From Bacteroidota bacterium (GTDB taxonomy: Bacteria; Bacteroidota; Bacteroidia; AKYH767-A; 2013-40CM-41-45): a DNA stretch of 41,030 nt. Positions 17,870 to 24,744 of the stretch are shown here, one piece after another. Position numbers and translations under genes: made by a program. The notes under the pieces are model-generated. The model had not been told where the DNA came from, searched no databases, and worked only from the letters and a program-made list of their open reading frames with translations. The DNA lies in the NCBI GenBank assembly GCA_003151745.1, contig PLYJ01000070.1, positions 1-41,030 on the forward strand, given 5' to 3'. How positions within the stretch are numbered: position 1 is the first letter of the stretch; every line of letters begins with the position of its first letter.

Positions 17870-18634
17870 ATGAATCAACGAAAAATAAAAGATTTTCTCG
17901 AAGCAAAATACCTTCAATACAATCAACCTGATTTTATTTTTACCGATCCCATTTCCATTCCTCACCGGTTTAAAAAGAAAGAAGATATAGAGATCAGCGC
18001 TTTTCTAACTGCCACTATTGCATGGGGGCAACGCATTACAATTCTTAAAAATGCCAGGCAGCTTTTATCATTAATGGATGATAATCCTCATGATTTTATC
18101 CTGAATTTCACGAACGATGACTTGAAACCATTTGAGAAGTTCTGTCACCGTACTTTCAACGGACATGATGCGCAGTTTTTTCTTACTTCATTGCAAAACA
18201 TCTATCGCCATCACGACGGATTAGAAGGTCTTTTTAAGATAAAGAAGAAAGATAAAAATGTGAAGGAAGCCATCAGCCATGCACGTAAAATATTCTTTCA
18301 ACCGGATCATTTTAAGCGCACTGAAAAGCATTTTAGTGATCCAAAACAAAAATCAGCTTCCAAGCGCATCAATATGTTCCTTAGATGGATGGTAAGAAAA
18401 GACAAGAACGGAGTTGACTTCGGAATATGGAAGGGCATCTCCCCTGCTCAATTAATTTGTCCTTTAGATGTTCATTCCGGTCGTGTGGCAAGAAAGCTTG
18501 GCTTATTGAAAAGAAAACAAAGCGACTGGCAGGCAGCAGAAGAATTAACAGCTAAGCTGCGTTTGTTAGACCCTAATGATCCTGTTAAATATGATTTTGC
18601 TTTGTTTGGTTTGGGAGTGTTTGAAAAATTCTAA
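17870..18634 (+). CDS. TIGR02757 family protein (DUF2400)
   Basis: A 254-residue soluble protein. Recognisable family segments are SIPHRFKKKEDIEISAFLTATIAWGQR near the N-terminus, the CHRTFNGHDAQFF segment, and the conserved C-terminal block LDVHSGRVARKLGLL ... LRLLDPNDPVKYDFALFGLG, which has a helix-hairpin-helix look reminiscent of DNA glycosylases. Length agrees with the family. No experimental function is known to me. The stop codon is four bases upstream of a heptamer hairpin. Confidence 0.9.
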   Translation: MNQRKIKDFLEAKYLQYNQPDFIFTDPISIPHRFKKKEDIEISAFLTATIAWGQRITILKNARQLLSLMDDNPHDFILNFTNDDLKPFEKFCHRTFNGHDAQFFLTSLQNIYRHHDGLEGLFKIKKKDKNVKEAISHARKIFFQPDHFKRTEKHFSDPKQKSASKRINMFLRWMVRKDKNGVDFGIWKGISPAQLICPLDVHSGRVARKLGLLKRKQSDWQAAEELTAKLRLLDPNDPVKYDFALFGLGVFEKF

Positions 18635-18637
18635 AAC

Positions 18638-18711
18638 GTTTAAGGTTTAAAGTTTAATGTCTAAAGTCCCGCGTTTCATAACCTTAAACCTTAAACTTTA
18701 GACTTTAAACT
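18638..18711. repeat. Heptamer-built inverted repeat (GTTTAAR type)
   Basis: Left arm: GTTTAAG GTTTAAA GTTTAAT GTCTAAA (18638-18665). Right arm: TTAAACC TTAAACT TTAGACT TTAAACT (18684-18711), the reverse-complement heptamer. The arms pair over 8-10-base blocks such as TAAAGTTTAA with TTAAACTTTA. It lies between the TIGR02757 stop and the promoter of the BatA/VWA gene. Confidence 0.85.
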
Positions 18712-18719
18712 GATTATTA

Positions 18720-18727
18720 TACCTTTG
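18720..18727 (+). promoter_or_regulatory. -7 promoter box TACCTTTG, near-leaderless start
   Basis: TACCTTTG matches TAnnTTTG and ends seven bases before ATG 18734. If transcription begins about 4-7 bases after the box, as known for Bacteroidota sigma-ABfr promoters, the mRNA starts at or just before the start codon. Confidence 0.55.
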
Positions 18728-18733
18728 GGCTTT

Positions 18734-20800
18734 ATGAATTTTATTTATCCCGGGTTTCTTTTCGCTCTTTCAGCAATTTCAATACCCATTATTATCCACC
18801 TTTTCAATTTCAGGAGATTTAAAAAGGTCTTTTTTACAAATGTTCGTTTCCTGCAGGAGATAAAACAAGATACCAAATCACGTTCCCATCTCAAACATCT
18901 GCTCATTCTCATTGCCCGCATCCTGGCAGTATCCTTTTTGGTGCTTGCATTTGCACAGCCCTACCGGGCTTCAAAAAATATTGCAGCGTTAAAGGAACGT
19001 AATAAAATAAGCGTTTATATAGATAATTCTTTCAGCATGGATGCCGTTGGCAAGAATGGCAGCCTCATTGAAGAAGCTAAAAAGAAAGCACGCGAAATTG
19101 CAAGGCACTATCAGCCATCCGATCAGTTTCAACTGCTTACCAATGACTTTGAAGCACGGCATCAGCGCTTAGTGAATCGGGAAGAAATGCTGAACCTGAT
19201 TGATGATGTGCAGCCAAGTTCTTCGGTACGAAGGCTGTCGGAAGTAATTTTAAGACAACATGCAGCATTAAATTCAAACGGCGCTGACAACAATAGTGCA
19301 AGGCTTCTCTTTGAAATTTCGGACTTTCAGAAATCAACAGCTGATATTGATGAGTTAAAAAACGATTCTGCTACTGATATTTCCCTCGTTGCTCTTGCAT
19401 CACAAAAAGTAAACAACCTGTATATAGATTCCTGCTGGCTATCTTCCCCTGTCGTTCAGTTGAATGCAGCCAATGAATTGACTGTTATTATTAAGAATAA
19501 CTCTACGTCAGCAGCAGAGAACATTCCTGTAAAGCTGTTGATCAACGGCACGCAAAGGGCGCTGGCATCCGTAAACATTCCTGAGTATGGAAGCATTGAA
19601 ACGAAGTTGAACTTCTCCATTAATGAACCGGGCTGGCAAAGCGCAGTTATCTCCATCACCGATTATCCTGTTACGTTCGATGATAATTACTTCTTCTCTT
19701 TTGATGTGAGGAACAATTTGCATGTGCTTGCCATTAACGGTACGGCACCCAGTCATTATCTCAACGCACTATTCAGCAACGATTCTCTTTTCAATTATAA
19801 AAATGCCTCCGAGAACCAGGTTGATTATTCTTCGCTTGGCAGCAACCAGCTGATCGTTCTTAACGGCATTAAATCTATATCAACAGGGTTAGCACAGGAG
19901 CTGAAGAAGTTTGCAGACAAGGGAGGATCGCTGGTTGTGTTTCCGGCAGGTGACATGGATATTTCTACTTATCAATCCTTTCTTCAATCGTGTGGTACAA
20001 ACTATTATTCTTCTTTAAACACAAATAAAGATAAAGTTAACAAGCTCACCAATGAACATTTACTGTTCAAAGATGTGTTTGAAACAAAGCGCGGAGGGTT
20101 ACCTGAAAATCTTGACCTTCCTGTTGCTGAAAAGTATTTCCCCATAACTAAAAGTACGCGATCAAAAGAAGAAGTATTGATGCAGATGAATGGCGGTTCT
20201 GCATTCTTTACAAGTACCGGTGTTGGTCGTGGTAAGATATATCTGAGTGCTGTTCCGCTTGATGAAACCTTCAGTAACTTTGTAAAGCATGCACTGTTTG
20301 TTCCCGTTATGCTGCGCATCGCCCTCATCAGCGGCAGAACAGTTCAACATAGCTATGTGATAGGCAGAGAAACAGAAATTGAATTCAGTGACACGACGCT
20401 TTCAGGCGACAATGTTTTTCATCTGATAAATAAAAAGGAGAACTTCGACATCATTCCTGAATCAAAAATGGCGGATGGAAAAACATTTATTGCAGTGCAC
20501 GACCAGTTGAAGAAGGCAGGCAACTACGACCTCGTTGCAAATAATAAAACAGATGCTGCGTTTGCTTTTAACTATGACAGAAAAGAATCAGATCTTCGGG
20601 CTTACACAAATGACGAGCTAAACAGTGAAATTGAGAAAGCGAAATTGCAACACATAAGCACGCTCAATCCTGAAAGCAAAGACCTCAGCTATACGTTAAG
20701 CCGGGAAAAAGAAGGTGTACGATTGTGGAAATGGTGTGTGTTGCTTGCGCTTCTCTTTCTTGCATGCGAAGTAGCGTTGATTAAATTTATGAAAGGATAA
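18734..20800 (+). CDS. BatA / von Willebrand factor A domain membrane protein
   Basis: The start is taken at ATG 18734 (MNFIYPGFLFAL), the usual family beginning; the tracked TTG start at 18725 lies in the promoter box. The 688-residue protein opens with the BatA N-terminal double-helix region (SIPIIIHLFNFRRFKKV, LLILIARILAVSFLVLAFAQP), followed by a VWA-like domain with a MIDAS-type DNSFSMD, a long beta-rich periplasmic part with a glutamine-amidotransferase-like fold (LIVLNGIKSISTGLAQELKKFADKGGSLVVFPAG) and a final membrane helix (WCVLLALLFLACEVALI). Such proteins are common in Bacteroidota and related to aerotolerance operon proteins; the exact role is unknown. It is not accompanied here by MoxR or other bat genes. 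Confidence 0.88.
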   Translation: MNFIYPGFLFALSAISIPIIIHLFNFRRFKKVFFTNVRFLQEIKQDTKSRSHLKHLLILIARILAVSFLVLAFAQPYRASKNIAALKERNKISVYIDNSFSMDAVGKNGSLIEEAKKKAREIARHYQPSDQFQLLTNDFEARHQRLVNREEMLNLIDDVQPSSSVRRLSEVILRQHAALNSNGADNNSARLLFEISDFQKSTADIDELKNDSATDISLVALASQKVNNLYIDSCWLSSPVVQLNAANELTVIIKNNSTSAAENIPVKLLINGTQRALASVNIPEYGSIETKLNFSINEPGWQSAVISITDYPVTFDDNYFFSFDVRNNLHVLAINGTAPSHYLNALFSNDSLFNYKNASENQVDYSSLGSNQLIVLNGIKSISTGLAQELKKFADKGGSLVVFPAGDMDISTYQSFLQSCGTNYYSSLNTNKDKVNKLTNEHLLFKDVFETKRGGLPENLDLPVAEKYFPITKSTRSKEEVLMQMNGGSAFFTSTGVGRGKIYLSAVPLDETFSNFVKHALFVPVMLRIALISGRTVQHSYVIGRETEIEFSDTTLSGDNVFHLINKKENFDIIPESKMADGKTFIAVHDQLKKAGNYDLVANNKTDAAFAFNYDRKESDLRAYTNDELNSEIEKAKLQHISTLNPESKDLSYTLSREKEGVRLWKWCVLLALLFLACEVALIKFMKG

Positions 20801-20805
20801 CAGAA

Positions 20806-20887
20806 ATTATAAATGGTAAATTATGAATTATAAATGCATGCGGTAAATCACATTCATAATTCCTAATTCATAATTCCTAATTTAATT
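20806..20887. repeat. Heptamer-built inverted repeat (ATTATGA / TTCATAA type)
   Basis: Left arm: ATTATAA ATGGTAA ATTATGA ATTATAA ATGCATG (20806-20840). Right arm: TTCATAA TTCCTAA TTCATAA TTCCTAA TTTAATT (20853-20887). The arms pair for 12 bases (AATTATGAATTA). The right arm ends four bases before the ATG of the dihydroorotase-like gene. Confidence 0.85.
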
Positions 20888-20891
20888 TAAA

Positions 20892-22163
20892 ATGAAAACA
20901 ATTATCCGCTCTGCAAAAATTATCTCTAAGCAATCTCCGTTCAACGGTAAAGTAAAATCATTGCTGATTGAAAACGGAGTAATCAAAAAAATTGCTGACG
21001 ACATTCCCTCTTCTAAAGGAGATAAAATTATTGAGGAGAAAGACCTGTGTGTTTCAGACGGATGGTTTGACATGAAAGCCAACTTCCGTGAACCCGGCCT
21101 CGAATACAAAGAAGATTTAATGAGCGGATGCAAAGCTGCCATAGCAGGAGGTTTCACCGGTGTGCAGTTAATGCCCTCTACCACTCCACCTGTTCAATCA
21201 AAATCAGATATTGAATTTATCACGGCTAAAACAAAAGATCAATTAGTTGATGTGCATGTTGCAGCCGCACTTTCGAATAATCTTGAAGGAAAAGATCTGA
21301 CGGAGATGTATGATATGCACCTTGCAGGAGCAAGCGCATATACGGATGACAAACATGCCGTCAATGATGCAGGATTGATGATGCGCGCGCTACTATATAG
21401 CAAAAACTTCGGAGGCCTTATTATCAGTTTTCCGGAAGATAAAAACATTGCAGGCAAAGGACAGGTGAATGAAAGCGCAGCCACCACCAAACTTGGATTG
21501 AAAGGAATACCCTCCATTGCTGAAGAGTTAATGATAGCACGCGACCTGAAGCTGGCAGAATATTGTGATGCCCGAATTCACTTCAGCAGCATCTCTACGG
21601 CAGAATCAGTGCAATTGATACGCGAAGCAAAAAAGAAAGGATTGAAAGTAACTGCAGAAGTGTTTGCTCATAATCTACTCCTCGATGATTCAATGCTCGA
21701 AGGTTTCGATTCCAACTTAAAAGTAAAGCCGCCATTACGCACTCCTAAAGATATGGATGCCCTTATCAAAGGAGTTGGCGACGGTACGATTGATGTAATT
21801 TCTTCCGACCACTCACCTGAAGATGTGGAAGCCAAGCATCGTGAATTTGACTACGCCGCTTTCGGCATCATCGGCCTGGAAACCTGCTTCGCTGCGGCTA
21901 ACACAGCTCTCAATAAGAAAGTTCCGTTAGAAAAGATTATAGCATGCTTTGTTGATGCACCAAGAACTGTGCTCAATCTCGCTCTCCCTGAAATCAAGGA
22001 AGGCGCTGCTGCCAATCTCACTGTCTTCAATCCTCAAACGGAATGGACGTTTACAGCAGATCACATTAAATCAAAATCCAGGAACACTCCTTTTATTGGC
22101 GCCAAGTTTAAAGGCAAAGCAATTGCCGTGATCAACAAAGACAAGATTGCAGATTGCGAATAA
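20892..22163 (+). CDS. Dihydroorotase-like protein with altered metal site
   Basis: A 423-residue amidohydrolase-superfamily protein of dihydroorotase type (pyrimidine synthesis: carbamoyl-aspartate to dihydroorotate), with family segments NFREPGLEYKEDL, SCKAAIAGGFTGVQLMPST-like, and SSDHSPED. The first metal-binding signature, normally DxHxHFREPG, reads DMKANFREPG (residues 60-69), so both His ligands are replaced by Lys62 and Asn64; the later HVCHxST-type motif reads IHFSSIST. Active enzymes need these residues. Many Bacteroidota carry a second such paralogue, to my memory, so this may be a pseudo-dihydroorotase with a structural role beside aspartate transcarbamoylase. The gene directly follows a heptamer hairpin. 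Not named pyrC for this reason. Confidence 0.85.
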   Translation: MKTIIRSAKIISKQSPFNGKVKSLLIENGVIKKIADDIPSSKGDKIIEEKDLCVSDGWFDMKANFREPGLEYKEDLMSGCKAAIAGGFTGVQLMPSTTPPVQSKSDIEFITAKTKDQLVDVHVAAALSNNLEGKDLTEMYDMHLAGASAYTDDKHAVNDAGLMMRALLYSKNFGGLIISFPEDKNIAGKGQVNESAATTKLGLKGIPSIAEELMIARDLKLAEYCDARIHFSSISTAESVQLIREAKKKGLKVTAEVFAHNLLLDDSMLEGFDSNLKVKPPLRTPKDMDALIKGVGDGTIDVISSDHSPEDVEAKHREFDYAAFGIIGLETCFAAANTALNKKVPLEKIIACFVDAPRTVLNLALPEIKEGAAANLTVFNPQTEWTFTADHIKSKSRNTPFIGAKFKGKAIAVINKDKIADCE

Positions 22164-22171
22164 GAAGCTGG

Positions 22172-22468
22172 TTACATTACCACAGCGTTTTGATCCGTCT
22201 CCACCTGAAATTCAATGCCGCCTGTCCATCGTGCAATTAAATTATACACTGCGCAGCCTATGGCAGTGGTAATGAAACCGACTAATCCATAAACGAAAGG
22301 AAGGACAAAAAACATCGTTCCTGAAAAAGGCATCCATGAAGATGAACCTGTTCCCATCATCGTCATGAATAATCCTATCGGTATCATAAAAATGGCAGTG
22401 ACAATGAAGTAAATAATTGCAAAGACTTTTGAAGTCTGGTAAACGCCGAATCTTTTAATTCTTTTCAT
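22172..22468 (-). CDS. Small membrane protein (DUF3566-like)
   Basis: A 98-residue protein with two long hydrophobic helices (FAIIYFIVTAIFMIPIGLFM and FVLPFVYGLVGFITTAIGC) and the ending YNLIARWTGGIEFQVE. The terminal pattern AxxYNLxAxWxGGIE resembles DUF3566-type small membrane proteins. Function unknown. Its stop is eight bases from the stop of the convergent dihydroorotase-like gene with no space for a separate terminator, so the transcripts probably overlap. TATCTTGC on the minus strand near 22520 could be a weak promoter. Confidence 0.65.
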   Translation of the reverse strand: MKRIKRFGVYQTSKVFAIIYFIVTAIFMIPIGLFMTMMGTGSSSWMPFSGTMFFVLPFVYGLVGFITTAIGCAVYNLIARWTGGIEFQVETDQNAVVM

Positions 22469-22615
22469 GTTAGTTTGTTTTTAAGGGTTAGTGTTTATTA
22501 ATTCGTATCACGGCAAGATAATTATATTTTGCTTCAAGACATTATCCAGGCACTAAATCTTAATGCCAAACTAATTGAGAAATCTTAATACGTTACACCT
22601 GGTCTTCAAAAAGAA

Positions 22616-23380
22616 TTAACTTCTTTTCAATCTATATGCAATAGTAATGCTCGCAGCAGCATTCGTTAAGCTATACGTTATGCCGCTGTTGATGGTGGTT
22701 TGGTTTGTTATGTTTGGAGTAGCTGCATATCCAACGCCATTTCCATAAAAGGGAACACTATTACTTACACTTGTTACGTCGGTATGCGTGTATTTATAAG
22801 AGGCAGAAGGAATCAACTCAACAGCGAGGCTGAATGAATCATTTATTCTGTAACCATAACCTGCCACAATGCCAAGACCTGTGCTCACAGACCAGATATT
22901 GCTTGTATTGTTATTGTCATAAATAAGTGTTTGATATATATTATTACTCACGTAAGTAAAGGTACCCGGAGTGGTGGTGTTACTTTTACTTTCAGTATAG
23001 GTATTGATCCAGTCAATGCCATAATAGAAATACGATTTATCATTAATCCTCTTTCTCTTTTCAAAGCCTATATTCAGCCCTCCGCCGATGGCGCTTGACG
23101 GCGTGGAGGGAACGGCATTGCTGATGCCATTGTAAGAATAATTGTCGTACGTGTTAGTAGTATTATTTCCGTTGAATGACAATGCTGTTATTCTAAGCAG
23201 CATATTTTCATTCCCGCATTTATACCGCAAGCCAAAGCTATTCAGGTTGCTGAACACAAGCCCCACTTCATGCACTTTCACAGGACCGTCCTGTGCAAAT
23301 GTGCTTATGGCAATTATATTTAATGCAAGCGCTATGCCTGCCGTCATCAACATGGTCTTTGTTTTTTTGATAGTTTTCAT
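22616..23380 (-). CDS. Outer membrane beta-barrel protein
   Basis: A 254-residue secreted protein: signal peptide (MLMTAGIALALNIIAISTFAQ) followed by alternating amphipathic strands with many Tyr/Asn/Ser, ending in ASITIAYRLKR, which fits an 8-10-stranded outer-membrane barrel. It resembles general Bacteroidota OMP_b-brl proteins; no specific family is recognised. It lies 15 bases downstream of a 27-aa lipoprotein gene on the same strand, so the pair probably form one transcript from the promoter at 23484-23491. Confidence 0.75.
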   Translation of the reverse strand: MKTIKKTKTMLMTAGIALALNIIAISTFAQDGPVKVHEVGLVFSNLNSFGLRYKCGNENMLLRITALSFNGNNTTNTYDNYSYNGISNAVPSTPSSAIGGGLNIGFEKRKRINDKSYFYYGIDWINTYTESKSNTTTPGTFTYVSNNIYQTLIYDNNNTSNIWSVSTGLGIVAGYGYRINDSFSLAVELIPSASYKYTHTDVTSVSNSVPFYGNGVGYAATPNITNQTTINSGITYSLTNAAASITIAYRLKRS

Positions 23381-23395
23381 CTTATTTGATTTAGT

Positions 23396-23479
23396 TTAGT
23401 AAGGTTTAGTTTTAATGCCCACGCTGCATCCGGCAAGAATAAAAATGCTCAGAAGAGCAAGCATGTTTTTGAAGCTCAT
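23396..23479 (-). CDS. Tiny lipoprotein, 27 aa (not in ORF track)
   Basis: Reading the minus strand from ATG 23479 gives MSFKNMLALLSIFILAGCSV and a short tail ending KTKPY. It has a positive N-end, a hydrophobic core and a perfect lipobox LAGC, so the mature lipopeptide would be only about 10 residues, comparable in size to entericidin-type peptides. It lies 15 bases upstream of the beta-barrel gene. The promoter box ends only four bases before its ATG, so the mRNA would be leaderless, or the frame could be just the leader of the barrel gene. Reality as a protein is plausible but unproven. Confidence 0.55.
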   Translation of the reverse strand: MSFKNMLALLSIFILAGCSVGIKTKPY

Positions 23480-23483
23480 CGGG

Positions 23484-23491
23484 CAAATTTA
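23484..23491 (-). promoter_or_regulatory. -7 promoter box TAAATTTG (minus strand)
   Basis: On the minus strand TAAATTTG matches TAnnTTTG and is followed by CCCG and the ATG of the 27-aa lipoprotein. It is the only good box upstream of the beta-barrel gene. Confidence 0.55.
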
Positions 23492-23700
23492 TCAATATTA
23501 TTTTGTCACCACCACCCGACGGGTTGCGCAGCTACCGTTGCGTGTAAAATCGGAACACCTGACACGAGATGGACACACCCGCTAATTTTCCTTCCCGTTT
23601 TCAAATAATCCCTTCCTGCCTCCGTTATAGCTGTAACCCACAACCAAGGCGAGCTATGACACATCTACACCCCTAAAAGCCAATAAAAACAGGGGGTTTT

Positions 23701-24273
23701 ATGAAAACGCTTTATACGGGAAGGTTGCTTGTATATAAGAACCTTCACGACGGCAAACTGGCGCTGCTCACAACAGGTGGCGATAACATAGCTTTCGACT
23801 GCATCATGCTCAGGTATTTGCCGCGCATATTTCATTTCCTGCTGTCCGAGCTGCGAAACACAGCCGATGCCCATGACCTCACGCAGGAAACCTTTCTGGC
23901 AGCACTTCTTGCCCTGCGCAACGGCAAGTACAAAAATGAAAACAAGCTGCTACACTGGCTTTACGGCATTGCCCGCAAATGCCTCAGCCATTTCAGACAT
24001 TATAAAATGATGTTCTCCTTTATTACATCATTGCAAGGGCAAGACTATCCTGAAGACCTGCCTTCCGACAACAACCTATTGCTGCGCCTGCGTTTTGGCA
24101 AGGCGCTGCACCAAATGAGCCGCCTTTACAGGCTCGTGATCATACTGCATTACTTCAAAAAGCTCACTTTTCGTGAAATAGGCTTACGGCTCCATATACC
24201 CCTCAACACAGCCACCTCCAACTGCTTCAAAGCCCGCCGCAGGATGAGGCAAATCCTGAAAACGCCGTTTTAA
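23701..24273 (+). CDS. ECF-type RNA polymerase sigma factor
   Basis: A 190-residue sigma-70 family protein. Region 2 is recognisable in NTADAHDLTQETFLAAL and LLHWLYGIARKCLSHFRH (core binding and -10 recognition), and region 4 in SRLYRLVIILHYFKKLTFREIGLRLHIPLNTATSNCFKARRRMRQ (helix-turn-helix for -35 recognition). Length is typical for ECF sigma factors. No anti-sigma gene (FecR or zinc-finger type) lies next to it, which is unusual; the neighbours are array 3 downstream and a beta-barrel gene divergent upstream. A G/C-rich pairing (ACCCCT with AGGGGGT, 23669-23697) directly before the ATG could hide the start codon, but the stem is short. Confidence 0.88.
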   Translation: MKTLYTGRLLVYKNLHDGKLALLTTGGDNIAFDCIMLRYLPRIFHFLLSELRNTADAHDLTQETFLAALLALRNGKYKNENKLLHWLYGIARKCLSHFRHYKMMFSFITSLQGQDYPEDLPSDNNLLLRLRFGKALHQMSRLYRLVIILHYFKKLTFREIGLRLHIPLNTATSNCFKARRRMRQILKTPF

Positions 24274-24322
24274 GCTTTTTTAGGAGTATTTTAAACTTTT
24301 TAGCAATTATTACTACGATGGT

Positions 24323-24658
24323 GACAATCGTATGTAAGTTAGGGACAAACGTACATACGTTTATGACAAACTTATGTAAGTTAGTGGCAATCGTACATAC
24401 GTTTGCGACAAACTTATATAACTCAGAGGCAATCGTACATACTTTTATGACAATCGTATGTAAGTTAGCGAGAATCGTAGATACGTTTGTGACAAACGTA
24501 TGTAACTCAGAGGCAATCGTACATAAGTTTGTGACAATGTTATGTAACTCAGCGACAATCGTACATACGTTTGTGACAAAGTTATATAACTCAGTGACAA
24601 ACGTACATAAGTCTGTGAAAAAGCTTGTTTTTGTGTTAAAAAAGGGCTTCTCAATTTG
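24323..24658 (+). repeat. 21-bp tandem repeat array 3 (14 units) with 3' cap
   Basis: Fourteen units of exactly 21 bases start at 24323, 24344 ... 24596 (294 bases) without an indel, alternating two subtypes: GACAAACGTATGTAACTCAG plus A, and GGCAATCGTACATAAGTTTG plus T. A 42-base cap (24617-24658, GAAAAAGCTTGTTTTTGTGT ... CTTCTCAATTTG) follows in phase. The array can be read as heptapeptides on the plus strand (ORF 24318-24659) and also stays open on the minus strand, which argues for DNA-level repetition. It fills the 450-base gap between the sigma factor and the lysyl-oxidase-like gene. Confidence 0.9.
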
Positions 24659-24708
24659 AATAGTCCTAAAAAGGGTTGACCGTTTTCAGGACGATACATT
24701 ATAATAAC

Positions 24709-24744
24709 GTGCTGAAGCAGCGAAATGAAAAATAATGTTGTCTT
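24709..24744 (+). repeat. 36-bp duplicated leader with start codon (copy B)
   Basis: Identical to 12529-12564. Here the included ATG (24725) is the true start of the lysyl-oxidase-like protein (MKNNVVF...). It lies 50 bases after the array 3 cap. Confidence 0.9.

Noticed and set aside
24318-24659. 113-aa ORF of heptapeptide repeats on the plus strand
   Set aside because: It is the 21-bp array read in one frame; the minus strand is also open, array 1 has stops in the same frame, and no start signal or fold is visible.
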